From assembly GCF_003173775.1 (NCBI RefSeq), contig NZ_CP029552.1, positions 1,468,001 through 1,532,000 of the forward strand: 64,000 nucleotides of DNA, read 5' to 3'. Position 1 is the first letter of the stretch. Each line of letters opens with the position of its first letter. The translations under genes were made by a program, and so were the position numbers. Below the pieces are notes generated by a model, which saw only the letters and a list, made by a program, of their open reading frames with translations, was not told where the DNA came from and ran no database searches. Shown one piece after another: positions 56,026 to 64,000 of the stretch. The stretch comes from Methylobacterium sp. 17Sr1-1 (GTDB lineage Bacteria > Pseudomonadota > Alphaproteobacteria > Rhizobiales > Beijerinckiaceae).

Positions 56026-56922
56026 TTACGCGGCGAGCTTCAGGGACGGGCGGCGCTCCAAAGCCGTGCGGATGATCGCCTCGACCGCCGCGCGACGCTC
56101 GCCCGAGAGGGGCTTCCTCGGCATGCGGACGTGCTCGGTCGAGCCGATCGCCAGCGCCTCGGCGAGCTTGATGTTCTGGACCAGGAAGGTCGAGACGTCG
56201 AGATCGAGGAGCGGGCGGAACCAGCGGTAGATCTCGAGGGCTTCCGCGGTCCGGCCCTGCTTCATCAGCCGGTAGATCGCCACCGTCTCCTCCGGGAAGG
56301 CGACGACCAGGCCCGCGACCCAGCCGACGGCGCCGACGCTGAGCGCCTCGAAGGCGAGGTTGTCGACGCCGGTCAGCACCGCGAAGCGGTCGCCGAAATG
56401 GTTGAGGATCTCGGTGGTGCGGCGGATGTCGTCGGAGGATTCCTTGATCGCGACGAAGCGGGAATCGGCGGCGAGCCGCTCCATGATCCGCGGCGTCACG
56501 TCGACCCGGTAGGCGATGCGGTTCGAGTAGATCATCACCGGCAGGTCGCCGGCGGCGGCCACCGCGGTCAAGGTGGCGACGGTCTCGTCCTCGTCGGTGT
56601 GATAGATCGGGCTCGGCACCACCATCAGGCCGGCCGCCCCCGCCTTGGCGGCACGGGCGGCGAGCGCGCAGGCCTCGCGGGTACCGGCCTCCGAGACGGT
56701 GAGCAGCACCGGATGGGGACCTGCGACCGACAGGGCGGTCTTCAGCACGTCGAGGCGCTCGTCCTGCGACAGCATCGGGCCCTCGCCGAGCGAGCCGCAG
56801 ACGATGAGGCCGTCGCAGCCGGCCTTCATCTGGAGGGCGAAGCAGCGCTCCATCTCGGCGTGGTCGAGGGCGCCGTCGGCGGTGAACTTGGTGGTGACGG
56901 CGGGAATGACGCCTGTCCACAT
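56026..56922 (-). CDS. DHDPS-family lyase, probable pyrroline-4-hydroxy-2-carboxylate deaminase
   Basis: A 298-residue (beta/alpha)8 aldolase-type enzyme. The Schiff-base Lys lies in RFVAIKESSDD and the partner Tyr in MIYSNRIAYRVD. Other parts such as GVIPAVTTKFTADG, CGSLGEGPMLS and RWFRPLLDLDVSTFLVQNIK match, from memory, the Rhizobiales hydroxyproline-pathway branch rather than lysine-pathway DapA. It would deaminate the product of the adjacent dehydrogenase to alpha-ketoglutarate semialdehyde. GGAG lies eight bases ahead of the ATG. It is 39 bp downstream of livM on the same strand. Confidence 0.82.
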   Translation of the reverse strand: MWTGVIPAVTTKFTADGALDHAEMERCFALQMKAGCDGLIVCGSLGEGPMLSQDERLDVLKTALSVAGPHPVLLTVSEAGTREACALAARAAKAGAAGLMVVPSPIYHTDEDETVATLTAVAAAGDLPVMIYSNRIAYRVDVTPRIMERLAADSRFVAIKESSDDIRRTTEILNHFGDRFAVLTGVDNLAFEALSVGAVGWVAGLVVAFPEETVAIYRLMKQGRTAEALEIYRWFRPLLDLDVSTFLVQNIKLAEALAIGSTEHVRMPRKPLSGERRAAVEAIIRTALERRPSLKLAA

Positions 56923-56961
56923 GGGTCTGTCTCCTTCAAGGGTTTTCTTCGGGTTGGAACG

Positions 56962-57954
56962 TCAGGCCGCCTTGGCGACCGGGGGATGCTCCGCTTCGGG
57001 CAGCGGACGCGCCGCCCGGGCGGCGCGGCGGTGGCGCCAGTGCAGCCACTCGCCGACGACGCCGCGGCGGAAGAACGAGACGCAGAGGATGAAGATCAGG
57101 CCGATCACCACCGTGACGAGGTCGCCGATGGTGGCGAGGTAGTTCTGCAGGCCGACCACCAGGGCGGCGCCGACGAGGGGCCCGAACAGGGTGCCGACGC
57201 CGCCGAGCAGCGTCATCAGCACCACCTCGGTCGAGGTGTGCAGCGAGACGTCGTTGAGCGAGACGAGACCGAAGACCAGGGCCTTGAGGGCGCCAGCATA
57301 GCCGGCGAGCGCCGCCGAGAGCACGAAGGCGAGGAGCTGGAAGCGCGACGCGTCGTAGCCGAGCGAGACCGCCCGCGCCTCGTTGTCGCGCACCGCCTGG
57401 AGGATCTGGCCGAAGGGCGAGTGCACCACCCGGTCGATGAACAGGAAGCCGGCGGCGAACAGCGCCAGCGCGACGTAGTACATCGCGGTGTCCGACGACA
57501 GGTCGACGAGACCGAGCAGCGTGCCGCGCGGGATGCCCTGGAGCCCGTCCTCGCCGCCGGTCCAGCGGAACTGCACCGCCAGGAAGTAGACGATCTGCGA
57601 CAGGGCGAGCGTGATCATCGCGAAGTAGATGCCGCGCCGGCGGATCGCGAGACCGCCGATCGCGAAGCCGACGAGGGCCGAGGCCGCGACGCCGGCCAGG
57701 AACGCCGCCGGCACCCCGAGCGGGTGGGCGCCGAACCGGATCATCAGCGCGCCGGTGACGTAGCCGGCGGTGCCGAGGAAGGCGGCGTGGGCGAAGGAGA
57801 CGAGGCCGGTGAAGCCGAGCAAGAGGTTGAACGCGCAGGCGAACAGCCCGTAGGCCATCACCTTCATGACGAAGATCGGGTAGATCAGCCCCGGCACCAG
57901 CGGCACCAGGACGAAGAGCGCGACGAGGGCGGCGAAGAGTGCTTTCGTGTTCAT
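56962..57954 (-). CDS. livM: Branched-chain-type ABC transporter permease LivM
   Basis: A 330-residue permease with about ten hydrophobic segments. Family marks are AYGLFACAFNLLLGFTGLVSFAHAAF-type sequence (here split around NLLLGFTGLVSFAHAAFLGT), RGIYFAMITLALSQIVY and GGVGTLFGPLVGAA. It pairs with LivH, whose stop is one base before this start, to form the inner-membrane channel. The C-terminus carries a basic cytoplasmic tail (RHRRAARAARPLPEAEHP). Confidence 0.93.
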   Translation of the reverse strand: MNTKALFAALVALFVLVPLVPGLIYPIFVMKVMAYGLFACAFNLLLGFTGLVSFAHAAFLGTAGYVTGALMIRFGAHPLGVPAAFLAGVAASALVGFAIGGLAIRRRGIYFAMITLALSQIVYFLAVQFRWTGGEDGLQGIPRGTLLGLVDLSSDTAMYYVALALFAAGFLFIDRVVHSPFGQILQAVRDNEARAVSLGYDASRFQLLAFVLSAALAGYAGALKALVFGLVSLNDVSLHTSTEVVLMTLLGGVGTLFGPLVGAALVVGLQNYLATIGDLVTVVIGLIFILCVSFFRRGVVGEWLHWRHRRAARAARPLPEAEHPPVAKAA

Positions 57955-57955
57955 C

Positions 57956-58861
57956 TCACGCCTCGCGCCCGAACAGGCCGGCCGGGCGCAGCAGCAGCGC
58001 CAGGGCCATGATGACGAAGACCACCACGGTCGAGGCCTCCGGATACACCACCTTGGTCAGCCCCTCGATTAGCCCGAGGCCGAGGCCGGTGAGCATCGCG
58101 CCGAGGATCGAGCCGAGGCCGCCGATCACCACCACGGCGAACACGATGTTGAGGAGGCTCCCGCCCATCAGCGGAGTGATCTGCATGATGGGGGCGGCGA
58201 GCACCCCGGCGATGCCGGCGAGCGCGACCCCGAAGCCGTAGGTCAGGGTGATCATCACCGGCACGTTGATGCCGAAGGCCTGGAGCAGGCGCGGATTCTC
58301 GGTGCCGGCGCGGAGATAGGCGCCGAGCTTGGTGCGCTCGAAGAGGTACCAGGTGGCGAGACAGATCAGCAGCGAGGCCGCGACCACGAACACCCGGTAC
58401 TTCGGCAGCAGCATGAAGCCGACATCGACCGGCCCCTGAAGAATCTCCGGCGGCTCGTAGCCCTGGCCGGAGACGCCGAAGACGTAGCGGAAGCCGCCCT
58501 CCATCACCAGCGCCACCCCGAAGGTGAGGAGCAGGCCGTAGAGGTGATCGAGGTGGTAGAGCCGGCGCAGGAGCGTGCGCTCGATCGCCATGCCGAAGAC
58601 CGCGACGAGGGCCGGCGCCAGCACCAGGGCGAGCCAGAAATTCACCTGGAGGTCCGGCTGGCCGAGCCAGGGGCCGACCTGCGTCAGGCCGATCCAGGCC
58701 AGGAAAGCCGCCATCATGAACTGCGCCCCGTGGGTGAAGTTGATGATGTTGAGAAGCCCGAAGATGATCGCCAGCCCCATGCTCAGCATGGCGTAGAAGC
58801 AACCGCCGATGAGCCCGATGGTGAGCTGGGCCATGAAGGCCTGGAGGGTGATGTCCGACAT
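57956..58861 (-). CDS. livH: Branched-chain-type ABC transporter permease LivH
   Basis: A 301-residue permease. It shows GCFYAMLSMGLAIIFGLLNI, INFTHGAQFMMAAFLAW, the RRLYHLDHLYGLLLTFG loop and GGLGSILGAMLTGLGLGLIE, standard for LivH. About eight transmembrane helices are expected. The start ATG has no strong ribosome-binding site. It lies 226 bp after the substrate-binding protein gene, the gap being filled by a family B palindrome. Confidence 0.93.
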   Translation of the reverse strand: MSDITLQAFMAQLTIGLIGGCFYAMLSMGLAIIFGLLNIINFTHGAQFMMAAFLAWIGLTQVGPWLGQPDLQVNFWLALVLAPALVAVFGMAIERTLLRRLYHLDHLYGLLLTFGVALVMEGGFRYVFGVSGQGYEPPEILQGPVDVGFMLLPKYRVFVVAASLLICLATWYLFERTKLGAYLRAGTENPRLLQAFGINVPVMITLTYGFGVALAGIAGVLAAPIMQITPLMGGSLLNIVFAVVVIGGLGSILGAMLTGLGLGLIEGLTKVVYPEASTVVVFVIMALALLLRPAGLFGREA

Positions 58862-58903
58862 GGGGGGACCGGGGAAAGACTAGGGCAGGACGGTTCAGTT
58901 CGT

Positions 58904-59073
58904 CCCCTCCCCCCTCTGCGGGGGAGGGTGGCCTACGGAGTAGGCCGGGAGAGGGGACGCCGCTTCCGGAGAGGGCGCGACCGTGATGAAGGACGCGATC
59001 TGGAACAGCGTCGCGGTCCCCTCTCCCGCCCGGCTCCGCCGGGCACCCTCCCCCGCAGAGGGGGGGAGGGTTC
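58904..59073. repeat. Palindromic intergenic repeat, family B, inside the liv operon
   Basis: CCCTCCCCCCTCTGCGGGGG faces CCCTCCCCCGCAGAGGGGG with inner CCGCTTCCGGAGAGG and GGTCCCCTCTCCC. It lies between the substrate-binding protein gene and livH. A strong hairpin here would let the binding protein be made in excess of the permeases. Confidence 0.7.
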
Positions 59074-59087
59074 GAGCAGCAGCAGCG

Positions 59088-60308
59088 CTATCCCTTCGCG
59101 TTGAGCGGGCAGGCGTCGCTCGGCTTCGGGTAGACCTCGTCGCCCTTGAGCACCGCCTTGACGTGGTAGAAATCCCAGTCGCGCTTGGACTCGGCCGGCT
59201 TCTTCACCTGGAGCAGCAGCAGGTCGTGCACCAGCGCCCCGTCGGCCCGGAGCTTGCCGTTGCGGATCACCGCGTCGTCGATGGTCATGGAGCGCAGCTG
59301 GCTCATCACCGCCCCGGCCTCGTCGGTCCCGGCGGCCTCGATCGCCTTCAGGTAGCTCAGCACCGCCGAATAGATCGCGGCCTGCGAGGCGCTCGGCATC
59401 CGCTTCATCTTGGAGAAGTATTTTTCCGCGAAGGCGCGCGAGCGGTCGTCGTAATCCCAGTAGAACGCTTCCGTGAGGTACATGTCCTGGGCCTTGGCGA
59501 GGCCGAGGCTCTTCACGTCGGTGATGTAGGTGAGGAGCGGCGCGATCACCTGCTTGTCGCTGCGGCCGATGCCGTACTCGGCGGCCTGCTTGACGGCGTT
59601 GATCGTGTCGCTGCCGGCGTTCGCCAGCGCGATCACCTGGGCGCCGGTGGCTTGCGCCTTCAGCATGTAGGACGAGAAGTCGCCGCCCGGGAACGGATGG
59701 CGCGAGACGCCCAGCACCTTGCCGCCCTCGGCCTCGACCACCGCGGCGGCGTCCTTCTCCAGCGAGTGGCCGAAGGTGTAGTCGGCGGTGACGAAGGTCC
59801 AGCTCTTCTTGCCGGCCTTGAGCAAGGCCTTGGCGGTGCCGGCGGCGAGCGCGTAGGTGTTGACCATCCATTGCGCGCTGAGCGGCGAGCACTTGTCGGT
59901 GATCGCCGCCATGGCGACACCGGCCGAGAGCATCGTCACCCGGTTCTTCTGCTTGGCGATCTCCATGACGGCGAGCGCCGTCGAGGAGGTCGGGAAGTCG
60001 GCGATCATGTCGACCTTGCCCTGGTCGAACCACTCGCGGGCGAGGTTGGCGGCGATGTCGGGCTTGTTCTGGTGGTCGGCGGCGACGAGCTCGACGGGCG
60101 CGCCGAGCACCTTGGCGCCCATCTCGTCGATGGCGATCTGCGCCGCCACCGCCGAGCCGCGGCCGGTGAAATCGGAATAGATCCCCGACAGGTCGTTGAG
60201 GATGCCCACCTTCACCACCCCGTCGCTGACCTTCTCGGCGGCGAGAGCCCCCGACGCCAGAGCGGCGAGCGACAGCCCGAGGGTGCACCCGATGACACGC
60301 GACCGCAT
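59088..60308 (-). CDS. ABC transporter substrate-binding protein, branched-chain type
   Basis: A 406-residue periplasmic protein. Residues 1-24 are a Sec signal peptide (SRVIGCTLGLSLAALASGAL, cleavage after ALA). The mature protein is a type I periplasmic binding fold: VKVGILNDLSGIYSDFTGRG, DHQNKPDIAANLAREWFDQG, FPGGDFSSYMLKAQATGAQV and PSASQAAIYSAVLSYLKAIE. GGAGG lies nine bases ahead of ATG 60308. It would capture the ligand for LivHMGF; gene context suggests an amino or imino acid. Confidence 0.93.
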   Translation of the reverse strand: MRSRVIGCTLGLSLAALASGALAAEKVSDGVVKVGILNDLSGIYSDFTGRGSAVAAQIAIDEMGAKVLGAPVELVAADHQNKPDIAANLAREWFDQGKVDMIADFPTSSTALAVMEIAKQKNRVTMLSAGVAMAAITDKCSPLSAQWMVNTYALAAGTAKALLKAGKKSWTFVTADYTFGHSLEKDAAAVVEAEGGKVLGVSRHPFPGGDFSSYMLKAQATGAQVIALANAGSDTINAVKQAAEYGIGRSDKQVIAPLLTYITDVKSLGLAKAQDMYLTEAFYWDYDDRSRAFAEKYFSKMKRMPSASQAAIYSAVLSYLKAIEAAGTDEAGAVMSQLRSMTIDDAVIRNGKLRADGALVHDLLLLQVKKPAESKRDWDFYHVKAVLKGDEVYPKPSDACPLNAKG

Positions 60309-60412
60309 GATTCCCGCCTCCTTGTTTGCCTGAACGACGCCTGGTTTTCGGGGACGGGCTCCTGCCGAACTCGTCCGATATCCCTCGTCAAACACCAGTT
60401 CCTGCACTCTCC

Positions 60413-60556
60413 GCGTCATTCCGGGGCCGCGCAGCGGAGCCCGGAATCCAGACGCGCAGGCCGTTCAGAAAGAGGCGCAGAGCATTCCGCTTGATCCTGG
60501 ACCATCCGCGGTTCTGGATCCCGGGCTCTCGCCTTCGGCGAGCCCCGGGATGACCC
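60413..60556. repeat. Palindromic intergenic repeat, family C, inside the liv operon
   Basis: GCGTCATTCCGGGGCCGCGC and the facing GAGCCCCGGGATGACC enclose CCCGGAATCCAGA and TTCTGGATCCCGGGC arms. It is related to 43561-43702. It sits between livF and the substrate-binding protein gene. Confidence 0.7.
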
Positions 60557-60601
60557 TGTGTGTTGGAGACGGATTGGCCAGTTATCTGTTCTGTGTTCCC
60601 G

Positions 60602-61306
60602 TCACACCCCGAGCAGCCGCCCGACCTCCTCCTCCCGTGCCGCGACCTCGTGCGCCGCGATCTCCGCGGCGATGCGGCCGTGCTCGACGACGTAGTGGCG
60701 GTCGGCGAGGTGGCGGGCGAAGTGGAAGTTCTGCTCGACCAGCACGATGGTGAAGCCGCGGCTCTTCAGGAGCGCCACGGCGCGCCCCAGGGCCTCGACG
60801 ATGACCGGCGCCAGCCCCTCGGTGATCTCGTCGAGGAGCAGGATGCGGGCGCCGGTCGTCAGGATGCGCCCGAGCGCCAGCATCTGCTGCTCGCCGCCCG
60901 AGAGGCGACCGCCATAGCTGTCGGCCCGCTCGGCGAGGTTGGGAAACAGCGCCAGGACCTCGTCGAGCGGCAGGCCGCCCTCGCCGAGGCGCGGCAGCAG
61001 GGTCAGGTTCTCGCGGGTGGTCAGCGTGCGGTAGACGCCGCGTTCCTCCGGGCAGTAGCCGAGGCCGAGGCGGGCGATGCGGTGGGGCGGCAGCCGGATC
61101 GCCTCGGCACCCCGCACCCGCACCGAACCGGCGCGCCGGTCGGTGAGCCCGAGGATGGCGCGCAGCGTCGTGGTGCGTCCGGCGCCGTTGCGGCCGATGA
61201 GCGTGACGCACTCGCCCTCGCGCACCGTGAGGTCGATGCCGTGCAGCACGTGGCTCTCGCCGTACCAGGCCTGGAGGCCGCGCGTCTCGAGGACCGTCTC
61301 AGGCAT
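60602..61306 (-). CDS. livF: Branched-chain-type ABC transporter ATPase LivF
   Basis: A 234-residue ATPase. The signature is LSGGEQQMLALGR, Walker B is ILLLDEITEGLAP and the H-loop lies in VLVEQNFHFAR. Walker A reads GRNGAGRTTT: the usual Lys is Arg. I recall this Arg form in some Rhizobiales LivF proteins, so it may be tolerated, with LivG supplying the standard site. The start overlaps the livG stop by 8 bp. Confidence 0.92.
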   Translation of the reverse strand: MPETVLETRGLQAWYGESHVLHGIDLTVREGECVTLIGRNGAGRTTTLRAILGLTDRRAGSVRVRGAEAIRLPPHRIARLGLGYCPEERGVYRTLTTRENLTLLPRLGEGGLPLDEVLALFPNLAERADSYGGRLSGGEQQMLALGRILTTGARILLLDEITEGLAPVIVEALGRAVALLKSRGFTIVLVEQNFHFARHLADRHYVVEHGRIAAEIAAHEVAAREEEVGRLLGV

Positions 61307-62051
61307 GCCCGCCTCCGAGATAGGCGGCGCGCACCGCCGGATCGGTCGAGACGGCGGCGTAAGGTCCCTCGGCCAGGATCTCGCCGCGCTGGAGCACCGT
61401 GATCGTGTCGCAGAGGTCGGCCACCACCGACATGTTGTGCTCGACCATCAGGATGGTGCGGCCTTTGGCGATCCGCCGGATCAGCCGCTTGATGCGGTCG
61501 ACATCCTCGATCGCCATGCCCTGCGTCGGCTCGTCGAGGAGCAGGAAGGGCGGGTCGAGGGCGAGCGTCGTGGCGATCTCGAGCGTGCGCTTGCGGCCGT
61601 AGGAGAGGTCGGCGGCCCGGGCCTCGGCGGCTTCAGCCAGGCCGACCTCGGAGAGCAGCCGCATCGCCTCCTCGTCGAGCACCCGGAGCGTGCGGCCGGA
61701 GCGCCAGAACTGGAACTGCGTCCCGAGGCGGCGCTGCAGCGCGACCCGGACGTTGTCGCGCACCGAGAGGTTCGGGAAGATCGCCGAGATCTGGAACGAG
61801 CGCACCAGCCCGCGTCTGGCGATCGCCGCCGAACTCTCGCGGGTGATGTCGGCGCCCTCGTAGAGGATCTGCCCCTCGGTCGGCACGTGGACCTTGGTGA
61901 GCAGGTTGAACACCGTGGTCTTGCCGGCGCCGTTCGGGCCGATCAGCGCGTGGATCGCGTGGCGGCGGATCTTCAGGTCGAGCCCCCGCACGGCCCGGAA
62001 GCCGCCGAACGCCTTGGTCAGCCCCCTGGTCTCGAGTGCGGTGTCGGGCAC
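61299..62051 (-). CDS. livG: Branched-chain-type ABC transporter ATPase LivG
   Basis: A 250-residue ATPase: Walker A GPNGAGKTT, Q-loop VRSFQISAIFPNLSV, signature LSYGRKRTLEI, Walker B FLLLDEPTQGM and H-loop MVEHNMSVV. This is the first gene of a leftward unit livG-livF-binding protein-livH-livM-lyase-dehydrogenase. An ATTGTATA box at 62084 lies about 35 bp ahead of its start and resembles the palindrome ahead of the gntR gene. Confidence 0.93.
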   Translation of the reverse strand: MPDTALETRGLTKAFGGFRAVRGLDLKIRRHAIHALIGPNGAGKTTVFNLLTKVHVPTEGQILYEGADITRESSAAIARRGLVRSFQISAIFPNLSVRDNVRVALQRRLGTQFQFWRSGRTLRVLDEEAMRLLSEVGLAEAAEARAADLSYGRKRTLEIATTLALDPPFLLLDEPTQGMAIEDVDRIKRLIRRIAKGRTILMVEHNMSVVADLCDTITVLQRGEILAEGPYAAVSTDPAVRAAYLGGGHA

Positions 62052-62083
62052 GGTGCGATCCCCTGCGCTGCCTCGATTCGTAG

Positions 62084-62103
62084 ATTGTATAAAATATGCG
62101 ATC
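62084..62103 (-). promoter_or_regulatory. Candidate GntR/FadR operator ahead of livG
   Basis: ATTGTATAAAATATGCGAT contains the ATTGTATA half of the GTATAC palindrome found at 63259. AT-rich sequence just ahead of livG in a GC-rich context is a likely promoter/operator. Confidence 0.4.
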
Positions 62104-62191
62104 GGGTCAAGCGACCTTACGGTAATTCGCTCGCCGGGATGCGCGTGTCACACGGCTTCCGCTCGATCCGTTCGCATTCAGGATAGAGCGC

Positions 62192-62371
62192 GCCTCCCCT
62201 CTCCCGAGTGGGAGAGGGGCCGTGGGGATCGAAGATCCCGCGTGAGGGTGGCTTGGGTTCCGAATAGATCGCCGAGCGCACAGCTGCGCAGCTCGACTCT
62301 TGGCGGCTTATCCTGAAGCCGAGCTACCCTCACCCCTACCCCTCTCCCACACGGGAGAGGGGATCCCGCGC
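62192..62371. repeat. Palindromic intergenic repeat, family A
   Basis: CTCCCCTCTCCCGAGTGGGA faces CTCCCACACGGGAGAGG with inner GTGAGGGTGGCTTGGG and AGCTACCCTCACC arms. It fills much of the 472-bp gap between gntR and livG; the rest shows the ATTGTATA box and no gene. Confidence 0.72.
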
Positions 62372-62523
62372 TCTATATGTTTGAAGTCAATCAATTGAAC
62401 ATCGTAGTACACGCTCAGCGACATCCGTGTTCATCGCCAAGTTTGTACTTGGCATGACGCAGAGAAATTTGCAAACAAAAGATTTGATCGACACTGCCGA
62501 CCAGGATTGCCTGCAGGCAACCT

Positions 62524-63228
62524 TCACTCCACGACCGCCGACTTGCGATAGATCTCGACCAGCGAATGCCCCGCATGCTCGACATGGATCCGCAACAGGT
62601 TCGCCGCCGCCACCACCTCCCCGGCCTCGCACAGGTCGAGGATCGTGGTGTGCTCCATGTCGGCACGGGCGACGTCGCCGGAGACGGAGAGCTGGAGGCG
62701 GGTCGGGCGGTCGCAATCCTGGAGCAGGCCGGCGACGATGGCGAGCGAGCGCGGCCGGCCGGCATGACGCAGCAGGCCGAGATGGAAGCGCCGGTTCAGC
62801 TCGCCCCAGGTCTCGACGGTCCCAGCCTTGAGCGCGGCGCTGTACTCGTCGCGCAGGGCGCGTAGTTCCGAAAAATCGTCCCGCGTCAGGTGGCGGGCCG
62901 AGAGGATCAGCAATTGCGGTTCCAGGGAGACGCGGAGCTGAAACACGTCCTCGATCTCCTCGACCGAGAGCCCGGTGACCACCGCGCCGCGATGCGGCGC
63001 GATCTTCACCAGGCCGGAGGCTTCGAGCTGCAGCAGCGCCTCGCGGATCGGGATCCGGCTGATGCCGAATTCCTCGGCCAGCGCGTCCTGGCGCAGCTGG
63101 AATCCCGGCGCCAGGGCGCCCGAGAGGATGCGCTGGCGCAGGGCCTCCGCCACCGCCGCAGAGACCGTCCGGTGGCCGAGCCCTCCGGCGACGGATCGGG
63201 ATCCCCGCGCGCGCGCCGTCACGGCCAT
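62524..63228 (-). CDS. GntR-family regulator, FadR (FCD) type
   Basis: A 234-residue regulator. The N-terminal winged helix has LRQRILSGALAPGFQLRQDA, FGISRIPIREALLQLEASG and PHRGAVVTGLS; the C-terminal FCD ligand domain has FQLRVSLEPQLLILSARHLT, LNRRFHLGLLRHAG and IHVEHAGHSLVE with its metal-binding His and Asp positions. It is the likely regulator of the downstream liv/catabolic cluster on the same strand. A GTATAC palindrome lies about 30 bp ahead of its start, consistent with autoregulation. Confidence 0.9.
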   Translation of the reverse strand: MAVTARARGSRSVAGGLGHRTVSAAVAEALRQRILSGALAPGFQLRQDALAEEFGISRIPIREALLQLEASGLVKIAPHRGAVVTGLSVEEIEDVFQLRVSLEPQLLILSARHLTRDDFSELRALRDEYSAALKAGTVETWGELNRRFHLGLLRHAGRPRSLAIVAGLLQDCDRPTRLQLSVSGDVARADMEHTTILDLCEAGEVVAAANLLRIHVEHAGHSLVEIYRKSAVVE

Positions 63229-63258
63229 GCTCTCGACTCCACTCGTTCACGCTGATGA

Positions 63259-63272
63259 ATATTGTATACGAT
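63259..63272. promoter_or_regulatory. GTATAC palindrome, candidate FadR-type operator
   Basis: ATTGTATACGAT is palindromic at 10 of 12 positions around GTATAC and sits between the gntR start and the end of the XRE-cupin gene. FCD-type GntR proteins often bind such T-GTATAC-A sites. Confidence 0.5.
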
Positions 63273-63289
63273 CGAGGGCTGCAAGGCCG

Positions 63290-63841
63290 TCAGAAGGTCG
63301 GCGGCGTGCAGGCGCTGACGACCTCGCACGGGTTCGGCCCGACGCAGCGGAAGCGGTGCGGCCGGCGGCTGGAGAAGTAGTAGGCGTCGCCCGGTCCCAG
63401 CACCCGGCGCTCGTCGTCCACCGTCACCTCCAGCCGGCCCGAGAGCACGATGCCGCCCTCCTCGCCGTCATGGACCAGCGGTACCCGGCCGGTGTCGGAA
63501 CCCGGCTCGTAGCGCTCCTTGAGGAGTTGCAGGGCGCGGCCGAACAGGTTGTCGCCGACCTGGCGGTAGGAGATCCGGCCCTTGCCGATCTCGACCAGCT
63601 CCTCGCTGGCGTAGAACGCCTTCTCGGACCGCTCCGGGGTGAGCGAGAAGAACTCGGCGAGCCCGATCGGCACCGCGTCGAGGATGCGCTTGAGGGCGCC
63701 GACCGACGGGTTGGTCTGGCCCGATTCGATCAGCGAGATGGTGGAATTGACCACCCCGGCGCGCTTGGCGAGCGCCCGCTGCGACAGGCCGTGCAGGAGG
63801 CGCACGTGGCGCAGGCGCGCCCCCACCTCGTCGTTGGTCAC
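63290..63841 (-). CDS. XRE-cupin transcriptional regulator (PuuR type)
   Basis: A 183-residue protein with an N-terminal Cro/C1 helix-turn-helix (RLRHVRLLHGLSQRALAKRA, VVNSTISLIESGQTNPSVGA) and a C-terminal cupin-2 domain (GGIVLSGRLEVTVDDERRVL, GDAYYFSSRRPHRFRC). Such regulators control amino-acid or polyamine use by sensing a small ligand in the cupin. The GTG at 63841 with GGGGAG five bases ahead is preferred over the ATG at 63907, whose extra residues have no ribosome-binding site. It is 61 bp upstream of gntR on the same strand. The last 159 bp of the window hold no visible gene. Confidence 0.9.
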   Translation of the reverse strand: MTNDEVGARLRHVRLLHGLSQRALAKRAGVVNSTISLIESGQTNPSVGALKRILDAVPIGLAEFFSLTPERSEKAFYASEELVEIGKGRISYRQVGDNLFGRALQLLKERYEPGSDTGRVPLVHDGEEGGIVLSGRLEVTVDDERRVLGPGDAYYFSSRRPHRFRCVGPNPCEVVSACTPPTF

Positions 63842-64000
63842 GCCGGCTCCCCTGTTGAGGCTGTTGCGGATCGGGCAACACCCTATCCCGGTGGCCTGCT
63901 CCGTCAACGGGTTACGGGTGAACAGAAAAGGACTTGTTGCGCTTGCCGGAACGGGCTTGTCTCTCGGCCATCGCGCCCCAGACGGACCCCGCCGAGAGAC

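Overview
The window looks like the chromosome of a Methylobacterium-type alphaproteobacterium (Hyphomicrobiales). This is inferred from the high GC content, PAS-rich hybrid kinases of a shared local type, an HWE-family kinase, an alphaproteobacterial LexA box (GAAC-N7-GAAC), the pairing of fumC with DUF4169 and ribbon-helix-helix genes, and several families of palindromic intergenic repeats. No database search was possible.

Region 1 (1-13306) is a signalling and stress neighbourhood. Three PAS-containing hybrid histidine kinases, one truncated kinase relic and one PAS-HWE kinase surround a two-gene unit: a YqcI/YcgG (GntA-like) protein and a DUF1989 'urea carboxylase-associated' protein. A YihY-family membrane protein follows.

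Region 2 (13307-32342) is an integrated element of about 19 kb in the 3' end of tRNA-Gly(CCC). It is bounded by an exact 43-bp direct repeat. It holds a phage lysis and tail module (GH108 endolysin, holin-like membrane proteins, tail-spike-like protein, truncated tail protein), a ParB-like protein, an excisionase-like protein and a tyrosine recombinase. It also holds an SOS mutagenesis cassette (LexA box, umuD, umuC), a Hint-domain protein, an RTX-like repeat protein and a small secreted Asn/Gly-repeat protein. The element is decaying: integrase, umuC and the Hint gene each carry one in-frame stop, umuD is cut by a 1,416-bp IS4-type insertion, and a tail gene is truncated at a recombination junction.

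Region 3 (32343-47198) is core chromosome: an AsmA/YhdP-like protein, bcp peroxiredoxin, an M23 peptidase, pyrG, secG, a class I dihydroorotase, ygfZ, fumC with two small partners, and a cytochrome P450.

Region 4 (47202-54561) is the front end of aerobic phenylacetate catabolism. paaABCDE encodes the phenylacetyl-CoA epoxidase, paaX a repressor, and paaZ, transcribed in the opposite direction, the ring-opening hydrolase/dehydrogenase. Operator-like palindromes overlap both promoters.

Region 5 (54774-63841) is one long leftward cluster: an XRE-cupin regulator, a GntR/FadR regulator, livG, livF, a substrate-binding protein, livH, livM, a DHDPS-family deaminase and a D-amino-acid dehydrogenase. 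Together it reads as uptake and catabolism of an imino or amino acid, most likely hydroxyproline. Four types of palindromic repeat sit between genes, including inside the paa and liv transcription units.
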